Source: Sediminibacterium sp. TEGAF015 (GTDB lineage Bacteria > Bacteroidota > Bacteroidia > Chitinophagales > Chitinophagaceae). From it: a stretch of 64,000 nt of DNA. The notes beneath the pieces are model-generated. The model saw only the letters and a program-made list of their open reading frames with translations. It had not been told where the DNA came from and made no database searches. Every line of letters begins with the position of its first letter. Positions within the stretch are counted from its first letter, which is position 1. The position numbers and the translations under genes were made by a program. Below are positions 46,937-56,410 of the stretch, piece after piece. Location of the stretch: assembly GCF_025997995.1 (NCBI RefSeq), contig NZ_AP026683.1, positions 2,666,501 through 2,730,500 of the forward strand, in the 5' to 3' direction.

Positions 46937-48364
46937 ATGATTACTTTATTACTCATATTAACACCGCTTGTAACAGGATTAATTGCTTTCTTTTTAAAGC
47001 AGGGAAATGCAGCAAAAAATTTTGCTTTGCTGGCTTCTGTAGCTACAGCAGCCCTTTCCTTATCTGCCGTTTTTGCACAGGGTACCCTAACTTACGATGC
47101 TAGCTGGTTAACAAGCATTGGTAGCAGAATCACTTTGAAGGCAGATGGAATGGCAAAAATGCTGACCTTATTAACAGCAGTATCTTTCCCTATAATCTTT
47201 ACAGCGATATATAATAATACGTATAAACAGGCCGCTTCTTTTTATGGTTTAATGTTATTGTCTCAGGCAGGTTTGATGGGGGTGTTTTTAGCGTCTGATG
47301 CTTTGTTGTTTTACTTTTTCTGGGAACTGGCTTTAATCCCTGTATATTTCCTTTGTTCCATCTGGGGTGGAGAAAAAAGAATTGCGGTTACTTTCAAATT
47401 TTTTGTGTACACGTTTGTAGGATCATTGCTGATGCTGATTGGACTTTTGTTCATGTATTTCAGCACTGCAGATCAGTCCTTCTCATGGCAAAGTTTTCAG
47501 GCAGTTCAATTGTCTGCAAAACAGGAAACCGTTTTATTCTGGTTATTCTTTGTTGCATTTGCCATAAAGATGCCCATATTCCCATTCCATACCTGGCAGC
47601 CGGATGCTTACGAACAATCTCCAACAGCTACTACCATGGTAATGAGTGGAATCATGGTTAAAATGGGCGTTTTTGCTGTAATCAGATGGTTGTTGCCAAT
47701 GTTCCCTGTTGCAGCTGCACAATCTGCCAACCTGATTATTGTCTTATCTGTAATTGGTATGATTTACGCATCGTTGATTGCTATCAGACAGGATGATATA
47801 AAACGCATGATTGCATATTCTTCTATTGCGCATATTGGTTTAATGTCTGCTGCTATGTTTACGAACAATGCAACTGCTATGGAAGGTGTGATGATTCAAA
47901 TGTTCAGCCACGGTGTAAATGTAATTGGACTTTGGATTATTGCTGACTTAATAGAAAAACAATTGGGCACAACCAATATGAAAGAATTGGGCGGGCTGGC
48001 ACAGAAAGCCCCGGTAATGGCAATTCTACTGGTAGTGATGGCATTGGCCAATGTAGCCCTTCCATTAACCAATGCATTTATAGGAGAGTTTTTAATGTTC
48101 AATGGCTTATTCCAGTACAATATGGTAATGGCAGCTGTTGCAGGTATTAGTATCATACTTGCAGCGGTTTACACATTGAATATGGTTCAGCGTGTTATTT
48201 ACGGAAATGTGAATGCAACCACTGAAAAAGCAAGTGAAATACCTTTCAATATTCAGGTAGCACTAGTGATTATTACGTTGATGATATTGGTGTTTGGTGT
48301 ATATCCTCAGCCACTATTAGATTTAACCGGAGACAGTGTTTCCGCAATATTTGTAAATAAGTAA
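46937..48364 (+). CDS. nuoM: NADH-quinone oxidoreductase subunit M
   Basis: Antiporter-like subunit. The 475-residue protein has about 14 transmembrane segments and the conserved LLFYFFWELALIPVYF (glutamate), FAIKMPIFPFHTWQPDAYEQSPTATTM and IKRMIAYSSIAHIGLM. Neighbours nuoL and nuoN are 26 and 18 bases away. Length is normal. Confidence 0.96.
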   Translation: MITLLLILTPLVTGLIAFFLKQGNAAKNFALLASVATAALSLSAVFAQGTLTYDASWLTSIGSRITLKADGMAKMLTLLTAVSFPIIFTAIYNNTYKQAASFYGLMLLSQAGLMGVFLASDALLFYFFWELALIPVYFLCSIWGGEKRIAVTFKFFVYTFVGSLLMLIGLLFMYFSTADQSFSWQSFQAVQLSAKQETVLFWLFFVAFAIKMPIFPFHTWQPDAYEQSPTATTMVMSGIMVKMGVFAVIRWLLPMFPVAAAQSANLIIVLSVIGMIYASLIAIRQDDIKRMIAYSSIAHIGLMSAAMFTNNATAMEGVMIQMFSHGVNVIGLWIIADLIEKQLGTTNMKELGGLAQKAPVMAILLVVMALANVALPLTNAFIGEFLMFNGLFQYNMVMAAVAGISIILAAVYTLNMVQRVIYGNVNATTEKASEIPFNIQVALVIITLMILVFGVYPQPLLDLTGDSVSAIFVNK

Positions 48365-48382
48365 AAGAACGATAGAGTAGTT

Positions 48383-49777
48383 ATGAACGCAATCATATTT
48401 TCAGCAATAATGGGTGTGGTGATGATGTTTACAGGCATTCTTACCAATAAGAAACCCGTGATTACCTTGACGGCAATAGTTGCATTAGTCATACTGCTTG
48501 TAGCTAATCTTCTGAATAGCTATGGCATTTTTTCTATACAGGTCGACACAAAAGAACTGCTTCATTTTAATAAGATGGGCATGTTCTTTAATACCTTGAT
48601 AATTGCAGGAACCTTACTATTTGTTTTGTTAAGTGGATCAGAGCTGGAGAAACTCGGGAACAAAACAGCTGATTTTTATGCGCTGATTTTCTTTGTGCTT
48701 TGCGGAACTGCCATCCTTACTTCTTTCAATGGGATGCTAATGTTATTCCTTGGAATTGAAATCTTATCTATCCCATTATATATTTTAACTGGTTCCGATA
48801 AAAAGAATTTAAAAAGCAATGAAGCTTCTCTGAAGTATTTTCTGATGGGTTCTTTCACAACCGGTATCATGTTGATGGGTATTGTATTATTGTATGGAGC
48901 AACCGGTAGCTTTGGCTTGGTAGGAGTAACTAATTCTGCATTGCCACCATCTGCGGGCGTTCAGTCGGCTTCTTTCCTACAGGTAGCTGGTCTTTTATTA
49001 TTGTTCGCTGCCATGTCTTTTAAAGTGTCTGCTGCACCTTTCCATTTCTGGACGCCGGATGTTTACGATGGGGCACCAAGTGTGTTCACTTCATTCATGT
49101 CAACCATTGTGAAAGCTGCAGGATTTTTTGCTTTCATTAAATTATTCGCTTCCAATACCAGTTTATTGGGACCAACCTGGTCAATTATACTTTCATTTGT
49201 TATTGTAGCCACTTTATTTGCAGGAAATATCACTGCTGTATTTCAGAGAAGCATCAAGAGAATGCTGGCTTACTCCAGTATTGCACAGGCAGGCTTCATG
49301 TTGTTTGCATTGTACAGTAATAACGATTTAGGAACTGAAGGGATCATTTTATATACTGTGGCTTATTGTTTGGCCACTATCGGATTCTTCGCCATTCTAA
49401 TGAAAGTGAAAGACTATACTTTCGACGGATTCAATGGACTAGCCAGCACACAACCTGTATTGGCTTTTGTAGCGACCATTTGTTTGCTTTCTTTAGCCGG
49501 TATTCCTTTAACTGCAGGATTCTTTGCCAAATACTTTATGTTGGCATCTGTAGTAAAAGCAGGTGGTCCAATCTGGTTAGTAATTGTTGCCGTATTATTT
49601 GCAGCCATCAGTGCCTATTATTACTTCAAAGTAATTCAGGCTATGTACTTCAAGGAAGGACAGCCAGAAACGGCTGAAATAGGGCAGGGATTCAAAATTG
49701 GTCTGTTATTGGTAGCCGCTGCCATTGTATTGGTTGGCGTTCTTCCTTCAATAGTGCTCAATTGCTTCTATTTTTAA
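48383..49777 (+). CDS. nuoN: NADH-quinone oxidoreductase subunit N
   Basis: Last gene of the operon; antiporter-like subunit. The 464-residue protein has about 13-14 transmembrane segments with LMLFLGIEILSIPLYIL, SFKVSAAPFHFWTPDVYDGAPSVFTSF-type loop and IKRMLAYSSIAQAGFMLFA. No hairpin terminator was seen in the 63 bases before the next gene, so some read-through into the permease gene is possible. Confidence 0.96.
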   Translation: MNAIIFSAIMGVVMMFTGILTNKKPVITLTAIVALVILLVANLLNSYGIFSIQVDTKELLHFNKMGMFFNTLIIAGTLLFVLLSGSELEKLGNKTADFYALIFFVLCGTAILTSFNGMLMLFLGIEILSIPLYILTGSDKKNLKSNEASLKYFLMGSFTTGIMLMGIVLLYGATGSFGLVGVTNSALPPSAGVQSASFLQVAGLLLLFAAMSFKVSAAPFHFWTPDVYDGAPSVFTSFMSTIVKAAGFFAFIKLFASNTSLLGPTWSIILSFVIVATLFAGNITAVFQRSIKRMLAYSSIAQAGFMLFALYSNNDLGTEGIILYTVAYCLATIGFFAILMKVKDYTFDGFNGLASTQPVLAFVATICLLSLAGIPLTAGFFAKYFMLASVVKAGGPIWLVIVAVLFAAISAYYYFKVIQAMYFKEGQPETAEIGQGFKIGLLLVAAAIVLVGVLPSIVLNCFYF

Positions 49778-49828
49778 CCGCTCTTCATAATTGAAGGACG
49801 TGGCTGAAAAGGTTTCCGCAATACGCTG

Positions 49829-49836
49829 TACCTTTA
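49829..49836 (+). promoter_or_regulatory. -7-like box TACCTTTA four bases before the ABC permease
   Basis: TACCTTTA differs from TAnnTTTG only in the last base and is followed by TTTC and the ATG. The four-base spacing matches the other leaderless-type sites in this window. Confidence 0.4.
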
Positions 49837-49840
49837 TTTC

Positions 49841-51115
49841 ATGACAGTTCTCGACTCATTCAATTTAGCCTGGCGCACGGTAAAGGGTAATAAACTACGT
49901 GCCGGTATCACTATTGCTATTATTGCTTTTGGTATTATGGCATTAATAGGGATTATCACCGCCATTGAAGCCATGAACCAGAGTCTTAAGGAAAGCTTCT
50001 CTTCAATGGGGGCAAACTCATTCAGTATCCGCTACAAAGACTCAAGAGCCAGAATGGGGCCTAATAATGATGAAGTCACTAAAACCAAAAGAGGACTGAA
50101 AGAGAAGAAATCCAATTTAAATAAACCACTCCGTCTGGAAGAAGTGGAAAGATTCAAATCCTTGTATAACTTTCCCGGAGCAATGGTCAGTGTTTACAGA
50201 AGAGGTCCTGGAGGACAGGAATTGCGGTATGAAGACAGAAAAACCAATCCGCAAATCCTTGTTTGGGGCGGAGACGAGAATTATTTAATGGTGAATGGTT
50301 ATACCATCGAGCAGGGCAGGAACCTGAATAATCTGGATGTGCAGAGTGGAAGGAATGTTTGCTTATTGGGTAGCAATGTAGCAACCCGTTTGTTTGGAGA
50401 AAGGCCTGAACGTTCTATAGACAAAATAATCAAAGTAGGCAGTACTCCATATCGCGTAGTTGGATTGCTAAAATCCAAAGGGTCAAGTGCCATGTTAAGA
50501 CAAGACGATGTAATTGTAACTTCTTATACCAATGTGCGTCGTTATGCCAATATTGGTCCTACTTATCTAGTAGGGGTGAGCGTAACTGATATCAATCAAT
50601 TGCCCGTAGCAACGGATGAAGCTACTTCGGTATTCCGATCCATCCGAAAACTCGAGCCCAAGGAGGATAATAACTTCGTAATTGAGAAGAGCGATAAGTT
50701 TGCTGAGATGTTTATTGGATTCCTTAGTAGTATTACGGGTGCAGCCAGTGCCATTGGTTTAATCACATTGATTGGAGCAGCAATTGGTCTGATGAATATT
50801 ATGCTGGTAGCAGTAAATGAAAGAACCAAGGAAGTCGGGTTGGTAAAAGCGATTGGCGGTAAAAGTAAATATGTACGTCAGCAGTTTTTATTTGAAAGCA
50901 TGATTATCAGTTTACTGGGCGCATTGTTCGGCATTATCCTTGGAATTCTGGTAGGGAATGTTTTTGGAATTATTCTAGATACTGGTTTTGTAATACCATG
51001 GGCATGGGTATTCATTGGAATCATTATATGCACCATTGTTGGGCTGGTAGCAGGTATATATCCTGCTATGAAAGCTGCTAAGCTTAATCCAATTGTTGCA
51101 TTACGATACGAGTAG
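49841..51115 (+). CDS. MacB/FtsX-type ABC transporter permease
   Basis: A 424-residue inner-membrane protein with the MacB layout: a transmembrane segment near residues 20-42 (AGITIAIIAFGIMALIGIITAI), a periplasmic domain (about 50-290), then three segments (SAIGLITLIGAAIGLMNIMLV, SLLGALFGIILGILVG, WVFIGIIICTIVGLVAGI). The tail ends AAKLNPIVALRYE, typical of this family. MacB-like systems use an ATPase and often an HlyD-type adaptor, for lipoprotein or efflux work; neither is adjacent here, so its partners must lie elsewhere. Confidence 0.91.
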   Translation: MTVLDSFNLAWRTVKGNKLRAGITIAIIAFGIMALIGIITAIEAMNQSLKESFSSMGANSFSIRYKDSRARMGPNNDEVTKTKRGLKEKKSNLNKPLRLEEVERFKSLYNFPGAMVSVYRRGPGGQELRYEDRKTNPQILVWGGDENYLMVNGYTIEQGRNLNNLDVQSGRNVCLLGSNVATRLFGERPERSIDKIIKVGSTPYRVVGLLKSKGSSAMLRQDDVIVTSYTNVRRYANIGPTYLVGVSVTDINQLPVATDEATSVFRSIRKLEPKEDNNFVIEKSDKFAEMFIGFLSSITGAASAIGLITLIGAAIGLMNIMLVAVNERTKEVGLVKAIGGKSKYVRQQFLFESMIISLLGALFGIILGILVGNVFGIILDTGFVIPWAWVFIGIIICTIVGLVAGIYPAMKAAKLNPIVALRYE

Positions 51116-51130
51116 TACCGAATTAATGCC

Positions 51131-51835
51131 TTATTTTCTTCGGTCTTTCAGCTTTTCGTTGATGTAATACTTAACATCTTCTTCTTTAGGATTTTTTCTT
51201 AACCATTCGTAAGAGGGTCTGTAACGTTGCATGAATACTTGTAGTTCTTCTCCTTTGAGTCCACTGTATTTGGTAACAATTGCAGTAGAGAACCGATAGT
51301 CAACATATGCCTGCTTCTCACTGTTGTTAAATATTTTAATGGCATTTCTTTTGTTCTTTTCTCTATTAGAAAATCGATTTAAACTGATGCCAATGCCAGC
51401 CCCCGAATTGGCTAATTCAACGGATTTAACGGGAGGGCTAACCATTTCTTCTGTAAACTCTCTGATTCTTCTTAAACTATCTAAGCTGTATTGATTTACG
51501 CCTGTATTTTGAACGGTTACATTATTCAGACTTCTGCTAATGGGTTTTAAAAAAAGGGTAATAGTATCACTTGCGCTGAGGATACCACTGTATAAAACCG
51601 TGTCAAAAAAATAACCTACTGCAGCAACTGATAGGATATCATTTTTGCTCACTTCTATTTTGAACAATCCTTTTTGGTTGGTGATAACTGTATTGTTATT
51701 GCGGGTATTGGTAATGCTCGCCATTTCAATAGGTTCGTTTGTAATGCTATCTTTTACATAGCCCCAGATAACTTTTTGCGCCTGAAGGGAATTCCCTGCA
51801 ATCAATACCAAGAGAAGAATCAGTAGTTTTTTCAT
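51131..51835 (-). CDS. Exported carboxypeptidase-regulatory-like domain protein
   Basis: A 234-residue protein with a signal peptide (ending NSLQAQ) and a CarboxypepD_reg-like beta-sandwich right after it: VIWGYVKDSITNEPIEMASITNT, then VITNQKGLFKIEVSKNDILSVAAVGY. Such domains appear at the N-termini of SusC-like receptors, but here no receptor follows; the second half (about residues 110-234) is charged and unassigned. The frame opens at 51850, but the ATG at 51835 lies 4 bases behind a TATCTTTG box. It is convergent with the permease gene. Confidence 0.84.
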   Translation of the reverse strand: MKKLLILLLVLIAGNSLQAQKVIWGYVKDSITNEPIEMASITNTRNNNTVITNQKGLFKIEVSKNDILSVAAVGYFFDTVLYSGILSASDTITLFLKPISRSLNNVTVQNTGVNQYSLDSLRRIREFTEEMVSPPVKSVELANSGAGIGISLNRFSNREKNKRNAIKIFNNSEKQAYVDYRFSTAIVTKYSGLKGEELQVFMQRYRPSYEWLRKNPKEEDVKYYINEKLKDRRK

Positions 51836-51839
51836 ATAA

Positions 51840-51847
51840 CAAAGATA
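51840..51847 (-). promoter_or_regulatory. -7 box TATCTTTG four bases before the gene at 51835
   Basis: On the minus strand TATCTTTG is followed by TTAT and the ATG. It decides the start and predicts an almost leaderless mRNA. It lies between that gene and the terminator of the metalloprotease. Confidence 0.55.
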
Positions 51848-51851
51848 CAAA

Positions 51852-51883
51852 TAAAAAAACCGCAGGCTAATTACCTGCGGTTT
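51852..51883 (-). terminator. Intrinsic terminator of the zinc metalloprotease gene
   Basis: AAACCGCAGG and CCTGCGGTTT form a perfect 10-bp stem with a 7-base loop. On the minus strand it is followed by a T-run, so it ends the transcript of the metalloprotease gene upstream, 33 bases after its stop. Confidence 0.88.
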
Positions 51884-51915
51884 CTATACTATTGATTTTG
51901 TAATCTTCTAAAGTA

Positions 51916-54489
51916 TTATTTAGGGTCTAAAGCTTCCTTGATTCTTTCAGCTAAATCAGCTAAATGAATCTTGCTCATTTTGTCTGCAGTAGTTGCAGCA
52001 GCAGCAGAAAGTTGACCACGTAAACCAACAAGCTGTGCTCTTACAATTGCTGTAACGTCTGATTTCTTAGCATCTATACCTGCAGAAATACCACCAAAGC
52101 TAATAGTGATACCGCCAGCTGAAGAAGGTGCAGGGTTAATGATAGAAGCCAAGCGATCTACATAAGCTCTTTGTAACATACGCTTGTAAGTGTCAATGGC
52201 TTTTTTGCTGCTCAATTCACTGAAAATAGTGCCCTGAACATCATTCAACAATTCCATAGCAGTGTAAGCTTTATCCGCACCAAATCTTTCAGCGCTTAAT
52301 TGTAAGCGGCCTAAACGATCTGTGCTAACAATGCTGTTCACTGTTCTTTCCTGAAGACTCATGATTGGGTCTGCAGAAATTGGATTATTGAATTTATTCC
52401 ACATAGCGCGATCTACTAACCAAGTTGGGGTTTCGAAAACGTTTTTGTTGATGAATCCAACGGCTTCTTTTTGACGAGCCTTTGGAACAATTTCATAAAC
52501 AGCCTCGTTTTGTTCAACAGTTTTGAAAGTTTCGTAAATACCACCAATATTAGTACTCACATGACCAACATATCTGTTGAACTGACCTAGTGTTTGACCA
52601 TACATAGTAGCAAGGTTTTCATACTGATCACCTTCTTCTTTGGTCCACTCAGGTAAACCTTTCATTACACGCTTTAAGTTTAAAACGCCGTATTCACTGG
52701 CTTTAACAGAATTGTCACTTAAATCTTCACTCTGGCTTCTAGGGTCAACACGATTACCACTTTCATAGGTTCCAAACCAATGACGAGGGTTTTCTTTTAA
52801 AGCAGCGGTAACCATTTTGTTACTGTTGTTCTTTATTTCTTCTTCCGTATTGCCAGGAATATATCCGTAGCCCCACTTCAATGCCCATTTATCATAGTCG
52901 CCAATTCTTGGGTATAAACCTTTTCTGCTGATATTGTCTTCTGGTTGTGCCACATAGTTGAAACGAGCATAGTCCATTATAGATGCAGTATGTCCATTAG
53001 CTTCTACCCACTGCTTATCTCTTAGTTTTTCAACTGGAGTTTGGCTACTACTTCCCATGTTATGACGCAATCCCAATGTATGACCTACTTCATGAGAAGA
53101 AACGAAGCGAATTAAATCACCCATTAATTGGTCATCGTACTTCATACTTCTAGCACCTGGGTCATTTGGCGCAGCTTGCACCATATACCAGTCGTGAACC
53201 AATTTCATAACATTATGGTACCATCCAATATGGCTTTCTAAAATTTCACCACTTCTTGGATCGTGAACGTTAGGACCGTATGCATTCGGGATATCAGAAG
53301 CAAAATAACGTACTACTGAAAAACGAGCATCTTCCATACTCATAGTAGTGTCGTTTTCCGGCCATTCTTTACCAACAATCGCGTTCTTGAAACCAGCTTT
53401 TTCAAATGCGGCCTGCCAATCGTTGATACCAGCAATTAAGTGAGAACGCCACTGCTTAGGAGTTGCTGGATCTATATAGTAAACGATTTGTTTTTTAGGT
53501 TCAACCAATTCTCCTCTTCTCCATTTTTCCCACTCACCATCTTTAGGTTCTAATCTCCAACGAACCGCAAAACTTACATCTTCTACCTTTTGTTGTGAAT
53601 CACTGTATCTAACAAAATCATCTGTAAAGAAGCCTACACGTTTGTCAGCCATTCTGCGTTGCATAGGCACTTTAGGCAATAACAACAATGAGGTGTTGAT
53701 TTCCATAGTTACTGCTCCTGCATCTCTTGCGGCTGCCAAAGAAGCACCTGAAGTAGGTAAACCAGGAATTGAAGGGCCTGCTGCAGCAGAGGCGCTAAAA
53801 GTTTTTACAGTTACAATCTCAGTGTTGATTGGATAGGTACTGATTTTGCTGATATAAGAACGATCCTGTGCTAAAGCAGTTAGGTTATATCTTCTTTTGA
53901 TATTTGGATTTATGCTAACCGCTTGGTTATCGCCACTGAAAAATGCAGAAACGTCAATTACCACTCCGGTAGAGTCCTTGCCCAATGAAGCAACTGGAAA
54001 TGCAGAAGCAATAGCATTAAGGTTAGAGTTGGTTACTGCTTTATATATGTCCTGGTTTTCTTCAGCCTTATTTACTAAAGTAACTGTTCTTAGAAACACA
54101 TTGTTGTTGGGTCCTTTCTCGAAAGTAATGGTTTGCTGATTGGCAATCTCTCCACCATAACCGGCACCTGCTGGAACCTTAGAAAATCTTACTACCGATA
54201 ATATCTCTCTTCCGAAAAGAGAATCCGGAATTTCAAAGTAGTATTTGTCTTCCACCTTATGAACGGTGAACAAGCCTGTCTTTGAAACAGCTTTAGCAGT
54301 AATTACCTCTTTATAAGGTTTTGGGCCCTGTCTCTGGGCATTGTTCATCATATTAGCCAAATTACCCATGTTAGGCCCTTGTGCAGGAGCACCCGTTCCA
54401 GGCGTCTGGGGTGGGGTTTGTGGTCGCTGTTGAGCCACTAAACTTAGGGCCAGCATCAGCGTTGTACTGGTGAATAATAGTTTTTTCAT
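51916..54489 (-). CDS. Exported zinc-dependent metalloprotease (DUF5117/DUF5118 type)
   Basis: An 857-residue protein with a signal peptide (ending LSLVAQ), then a Gln/Pro/Gly-rich linker (about 20-50). The catalytic motif is the metzincin form H466-E-x2-H470-x5-H476 (HEVGHTLGLRHN), and a later methionine (ASIMDYARFN) fits the Met-turn. The N-terminal region and C-terminal part match the arrangement I recall for Bacteroidota DUF5118/DUF5117 proteases. Substrates are unknown. It stands alone on its strand, with a terminator behind it and a TATCTTTA box about 27 bases before its ATG. Confidence 0.9.
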   Translation of the reverse strand: MKKLLFTSTTLMLALSLVAQQRPQTPPQTPGTGAPAQGPNMGNLANMMNNAQRQGPKPYKEVITAKAVSKTGLFTVHKVEDKYYFEIPDSLFGREILSVVRFSKVPAGAGYGGEIANQQTITFEKGPNNNVFLRTVTLVNKAEENQDIYKAVTNSNLNAIASAFPVASLGKDSTGVVIDVSAFFSGDNQAVSINPNIKRRYNLTALAQDRSYISKISTYPINTEIVTVKTFSASAAAGPSIPGLPTSGASLAAARDAGAVTMEINTSLLLLPKVPMQRRMADKRVGFFTDDFVRYSDSQQKVEDVSFAVRWRLEPKDGEWEKWRRGELVEPKKQIVYYIDPATPKQWRSHLIAGINDWQAAFEKAGFKNAIVGKEWPENDTTMSMEDARFSVVRYFASDIPNAYGPNVHDPRSGEILESHIGWYHNVMKLVHDWYMVQAAPNDPGARSMKYDDQLMGDLIRFVSSHEVGHTLGLRHNMGSSSQTPVEKLRDKQWVEANGHTASIMDYARFNYVAQPEDNISRKGLYPRIGDYDKWALKWGYGYIPGNTEEEIKNNSNKMVTAALKENPRHWFGTYESGNRVDPRSQSEDLSDNSVKASEYGVLNLKRVMKGLPEWTKEEGDQYENLATMYGQTLGQFNRYVGHVSTNIGGIYETFKTVEQNEAVYEIVPKARQKEAVGFINKNVFETPTWLVDRAMWNKFNNPISADPIMSLQERTVNSIVSTDRLGRLQLSAERFGADKAYTAMELLNDVQGTIFSELSSKKAIDTYKRMLQRAYVDRLASIINPAPSSAGGITISFGGISAGIDAKKSDVTAIVRAQLVGLRGQLSAAAATTADKMSKIHLADLAERIKEALDPK

Positions 54490-54802
54490 TGTTGCAATTA
54501 GTGTTTTTTAAAAAAATGCCTATAAAGATAGGGTTGTTAACCGTCTAACAATCAAATCATATTAAGGATTGGATGAGTGGTGGAGGTTTTCTAAAAATCG
54601 GTAAAATTCATCTAAAGAAAATAAGGCTTGAGTTTGCTGCTTTAAATAAAATACCTATTTTACAACCCCTTTCCAATGCTGGTTTAAATTGTTTTAAAGA
54701 ATTTCAAACAATTTGTTAATTCAGGATAATTTTCATTAGCATTGTGAAGTAATTTTTTAAACCATTAGTTATTTTTTTAAAAAATCAAAAACCATTTGAG
54801 TC
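54490..54802. other. Non-coding gap between the metalloprotease and exbB
   Basis: A 313-base AT-rich divergent region. On the minus strand, just upstream of the protease gene, is CCTAT-CTTT-ATAGG containing the -7-like TATCTTTA. On the plus strand is a 9-bp inverted repeat (54686-54714), described separately. I see no small ORF, tRNA or stable RNA structure. The promoter of the exbB operon must lie here, but no exact TAnnTTTG was found. Confidence 0.6.
54686..54714. promoter_or_regulatory. Inverted repeat upstream of exbB
   Basis: AAATTGTTT (54686-54694) and AAACAATTT (54706-54714) are perfect 9-base arms with an 11-base spacer, 88 bases before the exbB start. The shape suits a dimeric repressor or activator site, for example for iron control, but no known box is recognised. 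Confidence 0.42.
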
Positions 54803-55660
54803 ATGGCTGAAACAAAACCAACCGCTGCAGTGAAAAGTGCAACTTCTACTCAACCTAAGAAGAGCAGCAACGTTATTTCATGGATTGCTCCTTTCGCAGG
54901 GGTATTAATCGGGTACATTCTTTGGAGATTTGTACTTGGAACAAACAGTAACTTTACCAATCCAGACTTGGCTGGTGGTTTCTGGCCTAACCACAAAGGA
55001 CCTTTGACTGGATTAGCAAAAATGTATGAGGGTGGTATCGTTGTACCTATCTTGATTGGTAACTTCATCATCGTATTGATTTTCGTTATTGAGCGTTTAC
55101 TAACTGTAATTAAAGCAACAGGTACAGCTAACAATGCTGAGTTTGTTCGCAGCGTACAGTTCCACCTTGCTAACAAAGAAGTAGACAAAGCTTTGGCTGC
55201 TTGCGATAAGCAAAAAGGTTCTGTAGGTAATGTAATGAAAGCTGGTCTTAAGAAGTACAAAGAAATGATCAGCAACACAGAATTAGAAACTGAACAAAAA
55301 GTTTTGAATATCCAAAAGGAAATTGAAGAAGCAACTGCTCTTGAATTACCTATGTTAGAAAAGAACTTGGTATTCTTATCAACTATCGCTTCAGTAGCAA
55401 CCCTACTAGGTTTGTTCGGAACGGTATTAGGTATGATTAAATCATTCTCTGCCCTAGGTGACGAAGGTGGTGGTGATGCTGCTCGTGAATTGTCAAAAGG
55501 TATCTCTGAAGCATTGTTCAACACTGCACTAGGTATCGGTACTTCTGCAGTAGCTATCATTTTCTATAACGTATTTACTACTCGTATCGATGGTATTACT
55601 TATGGTATTGATGAGTCTGGTTTCACTTTAACTCAAAGCTTCGCTGCTAACTACAAATAA
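54803..55660 (+). CDS. exbB: MotA/TolQ/ExbB proton-channel protein
   Basis: Inner-membrane stator subunit that couples proton flow to TonB. The 285-residue protein has an extra N-terminal hydrophobic segment (about 26-43), the segment VVPILIGNFIIVLIFVIERLLT, then the paired helices VFLSTIASVATLLGLFGTVLGMIKSF and EALFNTALGIGTSAVAIIFYNVF typical of ExbB/TolQ. First gene of exbB-exbD-exbD-tonB. It is longer than E. coli ExbB (244) because of the N-terminal region. Confidence 0.93.
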   Translation: MAETKPTAAVKSATSTQPKKSSNVISWIAPFAGVLIGYILWRFVLGTNSNFTNPDLAGGFWPNHKGPLTGLAKMYEGGIVVPILIGNFIIVLIFVIERLLTVIKATGTANNAEFVRSVQFHLANKEVDKALAACDKQKGSVGNVMKAGLKKYKEMISNTELETEQKVLNIQKEIEEATALELPMLEKNLVFLSTIASVATLLGLFGTVLGMIKSFSALGDEGGGDAARELSKGISEALFNTALGIGTSAVAIIFYNVFTTRIDGITYGIDESGFTLTQSFAANYK

Positions 55661-55727
55661 TTTGAAATTATTTGTGGAATCCGCAAAGATTTGAATCATT
55701 TATAAGTGAACAGTAAAAAACAAAACA

Positions 55728-56378
55728 ATGGGTAGAGCCAAATTACCTCGGAAGAGTACAAATATTGACATGACGGCGATGTGCGACGTGGCCTTTCTCT
55801 TGTTGTCGTTCTTTATCTTGACGACCAAGTTTAAACCCGCAGAAGCAATTGCTGTTACTACACCCAATTCAGTTGCTTCAAAAGTAGCGCCTCAGAAAGA
55901 TTATGTAATGGTAATTCTTGATAAAAGTGGCAAAGTTTTTCTTGAAATGGACGATGAGTCAAAGAAAGAAGCGATTGCCAATTCCTTGAATTCCACCAAA
56001 AATCTGGGATTGAATACAGCTGCTTTTAAAAAGTCACTGTTTTTTGGAGCACCATTTGGTAGCCTTGCGTCTTTTTTAGCATTGCCTGAAGATCAGCGCA
56101 AAGGAGATAAATTACCTGGTATTCCGGTATTAGATACAGCGAACAATGAATTGGTTACCTGGATGAGAATAACCAAAGAAGTGTACATGGGCGAAAAAGA
56201 ACCAGCATTCCTGTTAAAAGGCGACAATGCTGCTAAATACCCTGCATTTAAGGCGATCATTGATGCCTTCAAAAAGAATGATATTTTGAAGTTCCAGATG
56301 GTTACAAGCCCTGAAGCAGCTCCTGTAGGTACTGATCTTTGGAAATTGAATCAGAAAGGTGAAAAAATAGAAGAGTAA
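55728..56378 (+). CDS. exbD: ExbD-like biopolymer transport protein, copy 1 (long)
   Basis: Single-pass partner of ExbB. The 216-residue protein has a short cytoplasmic start, then the membrane segment MCDVAFLLLSFFILTT with the proton-carrying Asp20. The periplasmic domain is longer than in a typical ExbD (about 140 residues), with an insert around residues 75-135 (for example KSLFFGAPFGSLASFL). It lies 67 bases after exbB. The second exbD differs strongly, so the two are not recent duplicates. Confidence 0.9.
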   Translation: MGRAKLPRKSTNIDMTAMCDVAFLLLSFFILTTKFKPAEAIAVTTPNSVASKVAPQKDYVMVILDKSGKVFLEMDDESKKEAIANSLNSTKNLGLNTAAFKKSLFFGAPFGSLASFLALPEDQRKGDKLPGIPVLDTANNELVTWMRITKEVYMGEKEPAFLLKGDNAAKYPAFKAIIDAFKKNDILKFQMVTSPEAAPVGTDLWKLNQKGEKIEE

Positions 56379-56410
56379 ATAATTTATAACGAAAACTAAA
56401 TTCTACCGAC

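Noticed and set aside
54490..54802. A small RNA or small gene in the gap before exbB
   Set aside because: No open frame with a family-like sequence and no terminator-like hairpin are present; only AT-rich DNA and one inverted repeat.
54850..55560. 236-residue minus-strand open frame opposite exbB
   Set aside because: It is the antisense of exbB; the exbB protein has all family helices, and the opposite frame shows only low-complexity Ser/Ile/Thr sequence.
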